From Pinus tabuliformis (Eukaryota > Streptophyta > Pinopsida > Pinales > Pinaceae): a DNA stretch of 64,000 nucleotides. Below, piece after piece: positions 36,400-49,270 of the stretch (position 1 is the first letter of the stretch; every line of letters starts with the position of its first letter). Under the pieces are notes generated by a model. That model saw only the letters and a list, made by a program, of their open reading frames with translations. It ran no database searches and was not told the DNA's origin. The DNA lies in the NCBI GenBank assembly GCA_031772625.1, contig CM062810.1, positions 710,808,866 through 710,872,865 of the forward strand. Direction: 5' to 3'. A program made the position numbers and the translations under genes.

Positions 36400-38572
36400 C
36401 CTACTGAAAAAGATTTGTGACCACCAAAAGTTGGTTTTCTTGAGGCATCAACTAAGTGTGGAAACTGCTGTCTCACTTGTCCAATCTCAATCCACTTCGC
36501 ACTGCTCGGCTTCGAACCTTTAAGCCCAATCCTGAGGTATTCCACTTGTCCACTACGCGTCATCCTCACCTTCCTATCCAGCACTGTATCTTCCTGCAAC
36601 TCATTAAGATATTTAGGTAGCAGATCATCAACAAAAGGCAATTGACTCTGCTCGTCACGGTCCTCAATCATTTAAGGTTTAAACAATCTCAAATAGTCTA
36701 CATTTACGACTGAGTAGATGTGCATGTAAGCTGGTAGCTCAAGGCGAAAAGCATTTTCACCAATCTTCTCAAGTATCCTGAAGGGTCCATACCTGATAGG
36801 TTTTAGCTTTTTACCTTCACCTTGCATCCTGTCCTTGCTGATATACAGCCAGACTTGGTCTCCAACTTGAAAACTATGCTCCATCCAATGCTTATCATGC
36901 CTAGCCTTGTACTTGGCCTGGCTCTTTTCCAGTTGTTCCTATACTGCCTGGTGGATCTCCTAGATCTGTTCAATGAACCTAGTTGCCTTGTCCACATCAC
37001 TGTGTCTATCAACCATGGTATCTTTACCAAAGACAAAATCCAAAGGAGACCTTGGTATGAAACCAAAACAGGTCTCAAAAGGAGATCTTTGTGTAGAAGA
37101 GTGTTTGGCTCTATTGTAAGCATGTTGCACATAGCACAAATTCTCATCCCAAAGCTTAGGGTGTTTGCTACAATATCCTCTCAGTAACTGGATCACCATC
37201 CTGTTAACTACTTCTTTCTGGCCATCTATTTGTGGATGAAAAGCTATGCTTTTCTTCAATTTGGTGTCCATTAGTTCCCACAGATTTGACCAAAACTTCC
37301 CCACAAATCGGGTGTCTCAATTAGATACAATAGAAATGGGTAATACAAAATGAGCCCTTACATGTTCAAAGAACAATTTTGCAGTTTGTTCAGCTGTAAT
37401 TTGTTTACTACAGGGTATTAAAATACAAATTTTGCTGAACCTATCCACAACAACATATAGATAGTCATGACCTTTCCTAGATTTAGGCAGTCCTCCAACA
37501 AAATCCATGGAAATGCTTTCCCAAGGGTGAGAAGGAACTGGCAATGGGGTGTACAAGCCTAGTTTTCTGTTGTTGGGCTTGCTTTTAGCACACATAGCAC
37601 ATCCCTTTACATATCTAGAAACTGTCTCACTCATTTTCAGCCAATAGCAGAACCTTTGCAGCTGTACAACTGTTTTACTTACGCCAAAGTGACCCGATAT
37701 CAGAGAAGTGTGTGCTTCCCTAATTATCTTTACTCTCTCAGTTTGTGGAATGCAGAGTTCCCATAATGGTACAAGAGTCGGTCCTTCACATGATAGTCCA
37801 ATTCTTCTACTCTTTTGCCTTGATTCAAAGTTGCATATACATCTTGAAAGTCCATGTCCTGAGCATACTGTTCTATGTAGCTTTCATGCAACACAGAATT
37901 ATGCTTAAGTATGGTAGATGCATTTATAATGGGTCTAGATAACATGTCTGCAACCTTGCTATGTATGCCCTTTTTATATATGATGACTAAATGAAACTGT
38001 TGTAGAAACCCCATCCATCTGTAATGTCTTGATTGTTGCAACTTAGTTTGGGAGTGTAGATATTGAAGTGGCTGATGATCAGTATGTATTATTGTTTCCT
38101 TGCCCATTAAGTAATGTTTCCACTTTTTCACACTTTGAACTAATGCATACAATTCTTTATCATATGTAGGATAGTTAACTATTGCAGGATTAAAAGTCTC
38201 AGAATGATAACATATGGGTTTACCATGCTGTGTCAACACTGCTCCCAAGGCATAGTCACTGGCATCAGTTTGGATCTAAAATGGTCTTTGTAGATTTGAC
38301 AGTGCTAGTACAAGTGCTGTACTAATCTTTTCTTTCAAGGTGTCGAAGGCTTTCTGTTGTTTGCCTCCCCACTGAAACACCTTGTTCAATCCTGTCAAAG
38401 CATGTAAGGGAGCTGCAATTGAGGAAAAATTTGAAATGAACTTCCTCCAATATTGTGTTGCTCCTAGGAAGCTTCTTACTTCTGTAGCAGACTGGGGTTT
38501 AGGCCAGTTTACAATAACTGCCACTTTAGAGGGATTTATTTTCAATTCACCTCCCCCTACTATATGACCCAA
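36400..38572 (-). mobile_element. RNase H and integrase region of the Gypsy element
   Basis: From high to low: RT-RNase H connection (38,572-38,276, SKVAVIVNWPKPQSATEVRS), RNase H (38,248-37,730, GKPICYHSETFNPAIVNYPT, TDHQPLQYL), integrase zinc-binding end and core (37,634-36,960, CAMCAKSKP, PWESISMDFVGGLPKSRKG, FHPQIDGQKEVVNR), and the integrase C-terminus (36,884-36,672, QVGDQVWLYISK, YGPFRILEKIG). The tail (36,671-36,395) reads VEYLRIGLKG and W, resembling a chromodomain. Fossil. Confidence 0.8.
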
Positions 38573-39144
38573 TAATTTAGAGAGGTTTTGCCAAATTCAC
38601 ATTTGGAGAGTTTAACATAAAGATTTTCTCTTTTCAAAACATCTAATGTCTGCTTAACATTCTTTAAATGTTCTTCCCAAGTTTTACTAAAAATCAGAAT
38701 TTCATCCAGATACACAATAACAAAATCATCAAGAAAAGGTCTGAGTACATCATTCATTACTCTCATGAAAGTAGCAGGAGCATTAGTTAGGCCAAAAGGC
38801 ATAACCAGCCATTCATACAATCCCTGCTTTTTTTTAAAAGCAGTCTTCCATGCATCTTGCTCTGCAACTCTGACCTGATGGTATCCACTGTGCAAATCCA
38901 GCTTGGTGAAGTAAACAACTTCCTTCAATTGATCTAAAATATCATCTATTTGAGGAAGGGGATAACGATTTTTTATTGTTATCTTATTCAGTGCTCGGTA
39001 GTCAATGCACATTCTCCACGAGGCATCTTTCTTTCTCACCAAGACGATGGGTGATCCACATGGTGATGTGCTAGGCCTGATGAACCCTTTCTCGAGCAAC
39101 TCCTGCACCTGCTTCTTGATTTCAGCATTCTCTAAAGCAAACAA
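38560..39144 (-). mobile_element. Reverse transcriptase region of the Gypsy element
   Basis: Reads as a Ty3/Gypsy RT over about 190 residues: GFIRPSTSPCGSPIVLVRKK, MCIDYRALN, FTKLDLHSGYHQVRV, MPFGLTNAPATF, the palm region around VIVYLD, and LYVKLSKCEFG. This is the best preserved part of the element. Confidence 0.85.
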
Positions 39145-40286
39145 CCTTTTATACCTATGGCTGCAATGATTGTTTCATCTCCTGAGTCTGACCCCAAATA
39201 TTTCTGAATAGCTGCATCAACTTTCTTCTTCTTGCCCTCAGACTTCTTAGGTCTCAGCTCTGGATGCATAATCCAACAGTGCTCTTCATCATGCCCCTCC
39301 TTTTTACAGTGAGTGCATGAAGCTTTTCTTTTTTGTGCAGTGTTAGCCTTCCTTGATTTCCACTTCTGCTTCCTTTTCTCCTTGCTCTTGCTTACAGTGG
39401 GTTGGGATGGTCCCCCAACTTCTGGATTTCCATTCTTTCCTCTAGATTCTAGATGAGTAGCTTGTACAGATACCTCATCTATACTAGTGGGATTAAACAT
39501 GAGGATGGTATGCCTCATGTAGTTGTGTAGACCACCAATGTACTTCAAAAGAGTCTCTGGTGAGTCTAATGAGATACCCAACATCAATGCTCTCTTTCTG
39601 AACTCTTGAGTATACCCTTATACACTTTGCCCTTTCAACTGCTGAAGAGTTTTCCAACTCATCATGGCTTGCTACATGTAGGCCAATGGATAGAACTGCT
39701 TTTTGATTGCAGCAACAAATTCACTCGAGACAGAGATGGTCTTACCATGTCTTTTCATATCAGCTTGGGCTCTGCCTTCCCACCAAACCAAGGCAGTGCC
39801 TCCTAGGCGTAGGCTTGCCAGCTGAATCTTACTCTTGTCTGAGTTTATGTTTTGTACTCTGCAATACACATCAATTTGTCTAATCCAATTGTCCAACTTT
39901 TCAACATTTAGCTCTCCATCATATATAGGCAAATCAAATTTAACATCAAACTTAATCAAAGATGCTTTCTTATTATGCACATGGCTATTAGGAGGTGTGA
40001 GGAAGCTTTCCTCTTTCCCCTTTCCATTGGAGTGGTCATGGGAATGAGACTCATCCTCTTCTTTTTCCTGTTTAGAACCTGATGAATCTTCATCCTTATG
40101 CTTTCTAAATTCCTTGTACATTTCTTCTACCATAGACTTTATAGCCAGGAAACTTTCTATGAATTGAGGGTCTGGCCCTATAGAACCTTCTTCTGACATT
40201 GTCTTCCGAGAATAGACTCTCCGAATTTCAGGATTAGTTTCCACCAACTCTCCTTCTCCTACTTTGAGCTTTAATCTAGTGATCAT
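39132..40286 (-). mobile_element. Gag region of the Gypsy element
   Basis: The start lies just inside the primer site. A charged N-terminal half carries an Asp/Ser/Glu/His-rich linker, then the gag core (FDLPIYDGELNVEKLDNWIR, LGGTALVWWEGRAQADM). It is followed by a Lys-rich tract and a zinc knuckle (CTHCKKEGHDEEHC, CX2CX4HX4C) near 39,310-39,270. Fossil. Confidence 0.8.
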
Positions 40287-40330
40287 TCACAGCTAAACCA
40301 ACACAAGCTTGTCTAACCTTATAGCCTAAA

Positions 40331-40342
40331 GCTCTGATACCA
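40331..40342 (-). promoter_or_regulatory. tRNA-iMet primer binding site (Gypsy element)
   Basis: The minus strand reads TGGTATCAGAGC two bases after the 5' LTR end at 40,345, complementary to the 3' end of plant initiator-Met tRNA. Confidence 0.9.
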
Positions 40343-40344
40343 CT

Positions 40345-41826
40345 TGATCTGATATCACCCTATGAATGACATCAGTTGAGGATTTATTAAACAAAAGTTA
40401 TTGCTGACTCATGTGATGGTGTGTGTATTCTGTGTTATTGAAACAACGGATCGATCAGATTGCCAATACACAGAAAATAAATGGAAAGGCAACAGAGAAA
40501 TGCAGTAAGCAACACGAAGACACAAGAATTTTTAATAAGGATTTCACCCTATTCTCCAGGGCTACCTCTCTGGTCCAGCTGTCAGTGGTGGCCTTGTTTT
40601 ATTGTGTCTTTAAGAAAATTACAATTACAGGGACTCAATATGAGTTCTCTTGAAGCAGATTTTGCTTGGCAGGGTGGTTCTTGGATTCCCCAAGCCACTC
40701 GGAGTACACAGACTCTTGTTCTTCCTACCAGCTCTATGACTCTTGGTCTACAGTGGAAAGAGCCAACTGTGATGCTCAATCCGGACAGATTCCTCTATGG
40801 GAAGGCTTGAATCTTCAAGATCTCTGGTGCTCGATGTTGCCTGTGGTTAGCTCGGCCCTCTGTCTCCTCTGCTTGGCTTTACTACTGTCTGTGTTTAGTC
40901 ATCCTCTCTGGGTTCATTGTTCACTGTCTCTCTTGGTCGCTTGAACTCCTCTCTTCGGGTTTCCAATCTTTTTTTTTCCTGTTCTGACTATCTCTATTTA
41001 TGGCTTTAGCCATTCGACCCCTATGCCTATTCATTTCCTCTCCTGCCTGTGTCGATTCAACTTCTGCAGCTGCACTTGGAGTTCCCTGTTCGGCATCAGC
41101 ATGAACGCTTGGGAAGTGGCCACGTGTCTCCATCTAACTGGTGCTAGCATGCTTCGTCGGTTAGTTTCTTCCGTTATGCCGTGTATGCGTTCTTTCTCCA
41201 CCGTGGCGGTCAAACGGATTCCAAATCCTTCTAAATCGCGGTTTAATTCCCCGTCGATCCCGCTTCTTTCTATCGGGTGCAATCTCAGCCGTCTGATCTG
41301 GGCTCCTCCAGATCCAACGTCATACGCACGTCAAGTGCGGTTGACTTGCTCGACCGATAACACGCGATCACGGCGGTTTTTCTCTCACCTCCACTGCCAC
41401 GCGTCGATCGCTGAGTGTGATCTCTCCGCTCTCCTCCAAAACCTCTTACCGTTCAAGGGCGTCCTGGGGAAACCACCGGTTTCAGAGCACAGGTCCCGCC
41501 TTTGTCCTTTAGCGCTTTATCTTTTTCCGCTCGCGATCCTTCGGTTCCCTCATGCGACCGGGTGCTCAAGGCTATCCCATTTTAGCCCACATCAAAATCG
41601 CCTCCTTTGCCCAATCTGGGCCTCCCAGGGGCTGTTTTGACCTCCTGCGTAGTCTCCATGGGCCTCGGTCAGCGCGCTTTGACCGAGGTCCTTGTCGTTC
41701 CACATTGGCGGCCATTGCCACTGGTTCAAGGCGTTTTTTGATCGTTGTTTTGGAATTTTCAGGGATTTGTTCAACCTGATTCAGTCATGGTTCTCGACAG
41801 TCTTTCTATGGATCTGATTCGGATCA
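40345..41826 (-). mobile_element. 5' LTR of the Gypsy element
   Basis: Ends TGATC...GATCA. Matches 34,884-36,392 with about 7% differences by a partial hand count. Its plus strand keeps an open frame (41,023-41,640) that parallels the frame in the other LTR. Confidence 0.85.
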
Positions 41827-44800
41827 TTTTACCTCAAAACTCCCCCGATGATTTGGATGGATAAATGGTAAGAGGACATGCCTAATCAGATGATGGCTCA
41901 ACTTTAACAAGAGATGGTAGAGAAGCAAGAGGAATTTCAAAGGTATAAGTAGTTGTCCAAGAGACCAAGGAAGTGAAGCTATCTTCCATTGCTACTGCCT
42001 AGGCCAACACCATGACGGAGACCACATTCATAAACTCACCTTCCTTTGATTTCTCATAAGATAGTTTTGGTGAGATTGAAAAACATACTAGAGGCATTAA
42101 TTCTAAACTATTAAAGCATATGGGATATGATGGACAGATGCTAAGAAGGAGAAGACAAGGCATCCTGATCCCCATTATAAATACGTCATGGGGTTAAGCA
42201 CAAAGGTTTAGGCTTCAATGGAAGTGAAAATCCCATGACCATAAAAACCATTTTTGTGAAGTTGAAAAACATGTTTGAGTTGGCCTTTAATTTTTTTTTT
42301 TCCAATTATCATGTCTTGGATGAAGAGACACATCTCTAGTGTGCCAATCCTAGAACTGTGCCCATATGGAACTTCTAGGATTAGCAATTCTTCCAAAACA
42401 CCTTTATCATGATTTGGAGGGGGGATGTGGTTAAGAGGATTGGGGGGGGGGAAGGGGGGGGGGGGGAGGGATGCATAAACCATAGGCCATGAAAGTGAGG
42501 TATACTATATAAGCCAATGGAATATGACCATGAAAAATGTCCTTGGTGATTTGACCTATCACTCTTGTGATAAAAATTGAATTGGTCTTGTATGCCATTC
42601 TCGGGAAAAATTAGGTGAGCCAATGATTTTGTCTAGAGGGATTATCGGATCCTCTAGGCTACATGCCTGAACTATGTTCCTTATATTAGGAAGTTAGTCC
42701 CTAAGCCATTTTATTTTAACATTGAAGCATTTATTTAGCCTTGAGACCCATCCTTAGTGTGTTAGACCAAATAATTGAGCACATGTCCCACTATTGGGGC
42801 AAAGAATACTTCCAAAGGGATAGTGTGACGATCCATGGGCTTATTCATGGTTTAGGATTGTAGAAGGTTTCTATAGGGCTAAATCCCTCAATTTATCTGC
42901 TAAAGAATGCGATAGGCTAGGAGACTCATGGGAAAAAGATTCCTTATAAAGGGTATGTATTATTAGTTTGGTGTATCTACATGTTTTGTGTGCCATATAA
43001 GTGTCATAGATCCTAAGTCCATAATTCTTTTACTTTCAACAATGTAATGGTTTAAGAGGAATGTGTTTAGTGTGAAAAAACTTAGAATAAAAGTTATATC
43101 CCACTTTTGGGCCAAACATTCTTGCTAGGAAATGTGTCCTAATGACTTTTTATCACTTATGAGATATAAATGTAGCATGTAGGGCCTAATACCTTGTTTT
43201 TGTTGAGAAAAGTGTTGTCATTGATGTCTAAGTTGAGCCATTGTTCTCTCTTGATGCTAATGAGTTTAATTAAAGTATTGATGGTTGTTGCTACTTAACA
43301 GGATGAGGATTATAGGTTTAAAGGAATTTTTTCTTTAATGCCTCATCTCAAATGAGACAACTCAGTGTTTCATTGTGTAATCCTCTTGGAGACATTTCCA
43401 ATAATATATATAACACTTAGAATAACTCCTAAGTGTTGATGAGAAACCAAGTTTTAAAGTACATGCAGGTTTAACAGTGAAATAATTTGGTACTTCGAGG
43501 CATATCTAGTCCATTCAAAATATCTAGGGACATTCAAACTGTTTGAAGTATCGAGGAATCCAGGAAAATATGGGGGGCAAGAGTTTTGGCACAAGAGTAC
43601 CAAATGTCGGATCAATATAGACTCGTCTAGGGGGGAAATATATTTGGAGATGCAAGACAATTTGGGTGCATGATGTATCCACTTTAACATGGGCCCAGAT
43701 TTTGATAACTTTATGAAGAAAACATGTCATTGTTCCAGATTCTTGGTTTCATGCCTAAAGTTTGAATCTAGGCATTCGGGCTTTGGAAAACATTACACAT
43801 GAAAGCTTGAAAAACACCCATATGTTAGATTGATTTCTGTGATTGCGTGGCAGAGTGATGTGAATGATGAAGCAACATAAATCTGGTGATGACATGGCTA
43901 GTTTGTGACATGGTGCCTCGATAACATGAGACGTGGAAAGTGTTTTTGGAACTTTTTGGTTGCTAAGTGGGCCAAATAAGAGTGACATGTGGCACTACTT
44001 GGAGGATGCCACGTGACATGATGATGACCATGAAGTAAGAATGACATGAGAAAGACGAGTTACCAGCACTGTGAGGACATGATGATGTGGGAAATTGATG
44101 CATAGATAGGTGGCGATTGATGTGGAGATAGGTGGATGACCTAGAACCAATAGGTGATAACTTGGCTGATACATGGACTCAAGCATGGATAGGTTGAGGT
44201 GGCATGGTAGGGTTACATTTTTTGCATGGTTCCATATGCATGAAACACCAAATTTTGGACGGCCACCCCATCCATTAACCATCGAGCATATCGGGAGGTG
44301 GGGTTCCACAATGAATATCAATGTTTTGATTATAAATGGCTTGAATTCAAAGAGAACGTGGACCATTAATTAGTGTTGGTAGTTAAATAATTTGGTGTTC
44401 CAAAATTTTAGTGCTAAACATATTATGGTCTTTTACTAGAATTTTGGCGTTTTGACATCGAGACCAATTTTGGAGTCTCAAAACTCTTTACATATAAATT
44501 TGGTGTTCTAGTGTTCCTCAAATTTTGGCATTGCATATTAAAGAAATTTGGCGATGAGTAAATTTCAAAAGTCATGAATTTGAAGTGATTGAACTCCTCA
44601 TAATTTTGAATGCAAAAAGACACAGTTAATTGAGAGGGAATGTTGAAGAAGAAATAGATATAAGTTGAAGTTCCTCATTGAGGAAGTGTGAATATAATTG
44701 AAGAGAGAGCCTCTTTGCAATGAACGATGTTAAACTAGTGTCAGGGGTATCCATGCACGGTCTGAGAAAGAATTGTATGTGAAGAAGAGAACTCTGTGCA

Positions 44801-45006
44801 TGACTTGGTATAATTGATTCAATCAAATGACTTTGTGTAGTTGATACAGTCAAAGACTAAATTAACATCGGAAAATACCATGGACTGATACCCAAGGTAA
44901 ATGATCCACAAAGCTATAAAATAAAGGGAAATCAAAAAAGGATTGTTGGTTGTCCCAATGGGGAATTGAAGAGATCGAGTCTCTAATAAGGCAAAATTTG
45001 GAAAAG
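41827..45006. other. Spacer without recognised genes
   Basis: Mixed-composition DNA with only short frames. It contains a G-run (42,442-42,470) and scattered phrases such as 'cttagtgtgttagacca' and 'catgggcttattcatggt' (42,740-42,860), which recur in looser form at 50,590-50,960. This hints at an old dispersed repeat shared by the two spacers. Nothing codes recognisably. Confidence 0.4.
42442..42470 (+). repeat. Poly(G) tract
   Basis: 29 bases that are G except for three A's, in runs of 10, 13 and 3. It could form a G-quadruplex; it may also be prone to sequencing length errors. Confidence 0.8.
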
Positions 45007-45011
45007 GTATG

Positions 45012-46072
45012 TGTTGAAAATGGCAACAAGAAATGCTAAAAATAGAAGTGCTAAAAATAACACTGTTATAAATAGCAGTTCAGGTACCAGTGCTGGACTG
45101 AGCAACAAGGAATGGAAAATGGAAGTGCTAAAAATAACATTGCTATTTTTAGCAGTTCGGCATAGATTCCTATTTTAGTTAGTCCTTGAACTAAAATAAT
45201 GAAGTAAAATTCGAATTTTATCTTAGCAGTTGTTTGTAAAATAATTAATTAATTCATCTTGAGTTAATTAGTTGGAAAAAATCAAACATGAAGTCTACGT
45301 GGGGACATGCAACAGTTTCTCCATTAATTGAGGAATTTATCCATCAGTTAAAGAGATAAGGATGAGTTGTAATTAGTTGGCTCAGTTAACTAAGTCAAGT
45401 CCAGTTAGATTAATTCAAACAATTTGTTGAATTAATGTAAGTTTAGTTATTTAATGCTTGCATGCATGTAACTGCTACACTTCAGATAACTGAATATTCT
45501 CTCATAAATAACTCATGCATGTCAATTCAGACAGAGACCCAGTTGAGATCAGAGGAGGGATAGTGTACTATTAGTTGGATGGATTTTTCCTATAAAGGAA
45601 ACTCATCTATGTAGAAGGAATTATCTCCTTCAGGATTGCACAGTTACTACTGGGCCAAGTGAGCAATGTGAGGTGGGAATTCACATGTGTGGAAGCATTG
45701 GACCCCAAGAAAAATTGCGCAAGAAAATAGGAGGCTTGGAGGGCAGAGGAGAAGGTTTGTGAGAGGCCTTTGGCTGTATATGAGCAGCAGAGGGATTATA
45801 GTGAGAGCTGGTTGGCTTCCAAGCTAAGGCTTTGCGTAATTCTGTGACTATTTTCCACTTGTATGATAATACAAAGATTAGGGTTTTAGGCTGAGGCTTT
45901 CCCCGAGTTATTTCTTCTGTGTTATGTGTGATTGATTTCTCATTCTCAGTTATATGTTTTCTCTTGATCTTGCTCAATTCGATTAAGCTTCCATAAAGTA
46001 TTGTAGAAGTAGATCTTGTATTGTGTTTTAGTATATTGCATAATCTGTTGATCTATAGTGGGAATTTCTACA
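45012..46072 (+). mobile_element. 5' LTR of the Copia element
   Basis: Starts TGTTGAAAATGG and ends ...TTCTACA. It contains imperfect palindromic phrases of the type 'gctaaaaatagaagtgctaa', 'tataaatagcag' near its start. Matches 48,194-49,265. Confidence 0.9.
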
Positions 46073-46084
46073 TGGTATCGGAGC
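46073..46084 (+). promoter_or_regulatory. Primer binding site (Copia element)
   Basis: TGGTATCGGAGC, directly after the LTR end, is one base different from the common tRNA-iMet primer site TGGTATCAGAGC. Confidence 0.85.
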
Positions 46085-46185
46085 AAAGGTGATGAAGGCG
46101 AAGAACAGTATACAAGAAGGAGCAGTTCGAAGTTTGTGGTTGCTGAATATAGAAATCGAGTTCTTATCACATCTCAATTTCACCA

Positions 46186-47400
46186 ATGGTGTTCAACGGT
46201 TTAAGACTCGAGTATGCCCTTGATGGCAGCTTGAATTATATAGCCTGGAAGGATCTCATGGAGGCAGTATTAGAGAATAACGGTCTAAAGGACTTCATTG
46301 ATCAAGAATTCCCCAAGATGATTGATGCTACTCAACTAGCGGAATGGAAGAAATGTGTGGCTAGAGTAAGGAGAATCCTCCTGGAGGGAGTTTGAGACCA
46401 CATTGTCTCGAGCCTCCATGGGAAGGAGACACTATTTTCGATGTGGAAAACATTGAAAGATCTATATCAGAACAACAACGATCAGAGGAAGCTAGCGCTG
46501 AAAGACAAGCTTCGTAAGATCAAGTGTGAAAAGGGTGACACGATCTCTACATATCTGAGTAAGCTCACCACCTTCAGGGATGAGCTTGGAAGTGTAGGGA
46601 TCACGACCGCTGATGATGACATGGTGAGTCTTGCACTCCTCGGTCTTCCTAAGAGCTGGAATAGCTACCAAGACTCAGTTAATGGAAGAGAAAAATTGCC
46701 AGATTGGGAACGACTTTGGTCGGATCTGATGCAGGAGGAGATAAGAAGAAGCACCAGATATGGATCTTCTTCATCCAAGGAGGATGAAGAAAATTGTGCC
46801 TTAGCGAGTAAGGAAAAGAAAGGGAAGGAGAAGGATTCTCATCCCAAATCGAGTTCTTCCCATGGTGGGAAGAAGTTTGACAAATCGAAAGTGCGATGCT
46901 TTTGTTGTCATGAAGTGGGCCATTTTGCTACAAATTGTCCACTGAGGAAATCCAAGAATGGATCCGTGGAAGGATCAAAAGGTGAGGCACTGGCCTCACA
47001 ATTCGAGTTGGATTTCACACTTTTCGCATGCATGGTTTCATCCATGGTGGGAAGTGGTTGGTTTCTTGACAGTGGAGCTTCTTTCCACATGACCGACGAC
47101 AAGAGTTTGTTCAGTACCTTGGAGGAGAAGGATCTCTAGATGCGGATCGCAATGGGTAATGATGAAAAGTATAGTGTCTCAGGTGTAGGCACAATTGTTT
47201 TTTAGAGGGAGCATGGAGCTCGCATTACCTTGACCGATGTCAAGTATGTACCAGGACTGAAGAAAAATTTGGTGTCGATCACGATGCTGGAAGATAGAGG
47301 CTATGATGTAGTCTTTAGTAAGGGAAAGGTTTTCCTTAGACACATCATCACGAGACAAGTGAAGCATATCGGTTCATGAGTCAAGAACCTGTATGCTCTT
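46186..47400 (+). mobile_element. Gag and partial protease of the Copia element
   Basis: A UBN2-type Copia gag: an N-terminal helix region with LNYIAWKDLMEAVLENNGL, then the block MWKTLKDLYQNNNDQRKLAL and LSKLTTFRDEL, and a zinc knuckle CFCCHEVGHFATNC (46,896-46,937). A Copia protease start follows, GWFLDSGASFHMT (47,056-47,094), with VKYVPGLKKNLVSI further on (47,239-47,280). From 47,400 to 48,182 no integrase or RT motif appears. Fossil. Confidence 0.85.
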
Positions 47401-48182
47401 GAGGTTCAAGATGAATGCAAAGCCTTTAGGAGCAAGGCAATTGATGGAGACTTGGTGGTTGAGAGGGAGAGTACATTACCTCTCAACATGCAACCACAGG
47501 AGAAGTCTCGAACGATTATGGAGGAGCCACAATTGGTGAAGCAACTTCAGGAGGTTGTGGAGCAGCCACAACTGGGAAAGTCGAGAGGAGATTGAGTGGA
47601 GGCATCCACTCATGCAGAGACCTCCAATAGGGGGAAATTTCGAGCCAAGTGGGAAGAGGGATCACATGCATCCATACCTCCAGGTTGGAGGTTGGGTGAT
47701 GTGGAGTGATCATCCCAAGTAGGCTGGAATAGGGGCAGGATCCTTGAGGTACCCAACCTCTTTGATTCGACTTTGCTATGGGAGCCCCGATGAGGAGTAG
47801 CAGGACTGGCTGAGTGGGTAGAGACAGATGCGGATGGAGCGGCAGAGAGAGCTACAGTGTAGGAATCCCAAGACAGTGCAAAGCTAGTAGGCTACAACAA
47901 TACGAGAGGCACAGGAGTGTTGCACCAGTGTAGGATGGCACAAAGAGGTGTGCAATGGTGTGAGATGCATGGAGATGTTGCAGCAGCTCAGAGGTCATAG
48001 AGGGAGAAACTTGTTAGTGACAGAGGGAGATTCAGCATCAGAGTATGTTTCTAGCCCAACAGAGAGGTCATTTGGGAGTTTTTTTTGTTTCTAGAGTTGC
48101 TGGAGCATCCACACTTGGAAGAAGTGTTGCATGCAAAACATTCCAAAGGTTCAGGATCGGGTTCGAGTTGAAACCTTTCTTG

Positions 48183-48193
48183 TTGAGAGGGAG
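48183..48193 (+). promoter_or_regulatory. Polypurine tract (Copia element)
   Basis: The purine-rich TTGAGAGGGAG lies directly before the 3' LTR, where plus-strand DNA synthesis is primed in this family. Confidence 0.7.
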
Positions 48194-49265
48194 TGTTGAA
48201 AATGGCAACAAGAAATGCTAAAAATGGAAGTGCTAAAAATAGAACTGCTATAAATAGCAGTTCAGGTACCAGTGCTGGACTAAGCAACAAGGAATGAAAA
48301 ATGGAGTGCTAAAAATAACATTTCTATTTTTAGCAGTTCGGGATAGATTCCTATTTTAGTTAGTCCCTGAACTAAAATAGTGAAGTAAAATTCGAATTTG
48401 ATCTTAGTAGATGTTTGTAAAATAATTAATTAATTCATCTTGAGTTAATTAGTTGGACAAAATTAAACATGAAGTCTATGTGGGGACATGCAACAACTTC
48501 TCCATTAATTGAGGAATTTATCCATCAGTTAAAGAGATAAGGATGAGTTGTAATTTGAGTTGTAATTAGTTGACTCAGTTAATTGAGTCAAGTCCAGTTA
48601 GATTAATTCAAACAGTTTGTTGAATTAATGTAAGTTCAGTTAGTTAATGCTTGCATGCATGTAATTGTTGCACTTCAGATAACTGAATATTCTCTCATAA
48701 ATAACTCATGCATGTTAGTTCAGACAGAGACCCAGATGAGATCAGAGGAGGGACAGTGTACTATCAGTTGGGTGGATTTTTCCTATAAAGGAAACTCATC
48801 TATGTAGAAGGAATTATCTCCTTCAGGATTGCGCAGTTACTACTAGGCCAAGTGAGCAGTGTGAGGTGGGAATTCACATGTGTGGAAGCACTGAACCCCA
48901 AGTAAAACTGCGCAAGGAAATAGGAGGCTTGGAGGGTAGAGGAGAAGGTTTGTGAGAAGCCTTTGGCTGTCTATGAGCAGTAGAGGGATTATAGTGAGAG
49001 CTGGTTGGCTTCCAAGCTAAGGCTTTGTGTAATTTTGTGACTAGTTTTCACTTGTATGATAATACAGAGATTGGGGTTTTAGGCTGAGGCTTTCCCCAGG
49101 TTATTTCTTCTGTGTTATGTGTGATTGATTTCTCATTCTCAGTTATATGTGTTCTCTTGATCTTGCTCAATTCAATTAAGCTTCCGCAAAGTGTTATAGA
49201 AGTAGATCTTGTATTGTGTTTTAGTATATTGCATAATCTGTTAATCTACAGTGGGAATTTCTACA
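48194..49265 (+). mobile_element. 3' LTR of the Copia element
   Basis: Matches 45,012-46,072. It carries a short extra direct duplication ('gagttgtaat' repeated) near 48,545-48,565 that the 5' LTR lacks. Ends TTCTACA followed by the target duplication GTATG. Confidence 0.9.
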
Positions 49266-49270
49266 GTATG

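Larger units (their letters stand above)
34884..41826 (-). mobile_element. Ty3/Gypsy LTR retrotransposon, chromovirus-like, both LTRs present
   Basis: A 6,943-bp element on the minus strand. Two direct LTRs of about 1.5 kb (34,884-36,392 and 40,345-41,826) have TGATC...GATCA ends. A tRNA-iMet primer site lies two bases inside the 5' LTR, and the interior codes for gag, RT, RNase H and integrase with a chromodomain-like tail. Over a hand-compared 340 bases the LTRs differ at about 7% of sites, so it is moderately old. It is broken, and not all expected parts are present. The flanking pentamers TTTTC and TTTTA match at four of five positions. The decayed pol at 10.5-12.2 kb is a relative. Confidence 0.85.
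45012..49265 (+). mobile_element. Non-autonomous Copia-type LTR element (gag-protease only)
   Basis: A 4,254-bp element with LTRs of 1,061 and 1,072 bp, both TGTTGAA...TTCTACA. It is flanked by a perfect target duplication GTATG (45,007-45,011 and 49,266-49,270). A primer site abuts the 5' LTR and a purine tract abuts the 3' LTR. The 2.1-kb interior carries gag and the start of a Copia protease, but integrase, RT and RNase H are not seen, so it resembles the gag-only terminal-repeat elements (TR-GAG) described in plants or an internally reduced Copia. LTRs differ at about 5% over 390 hand-compared bases. The coding part has a few interruptions. Confidence 0.85.
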
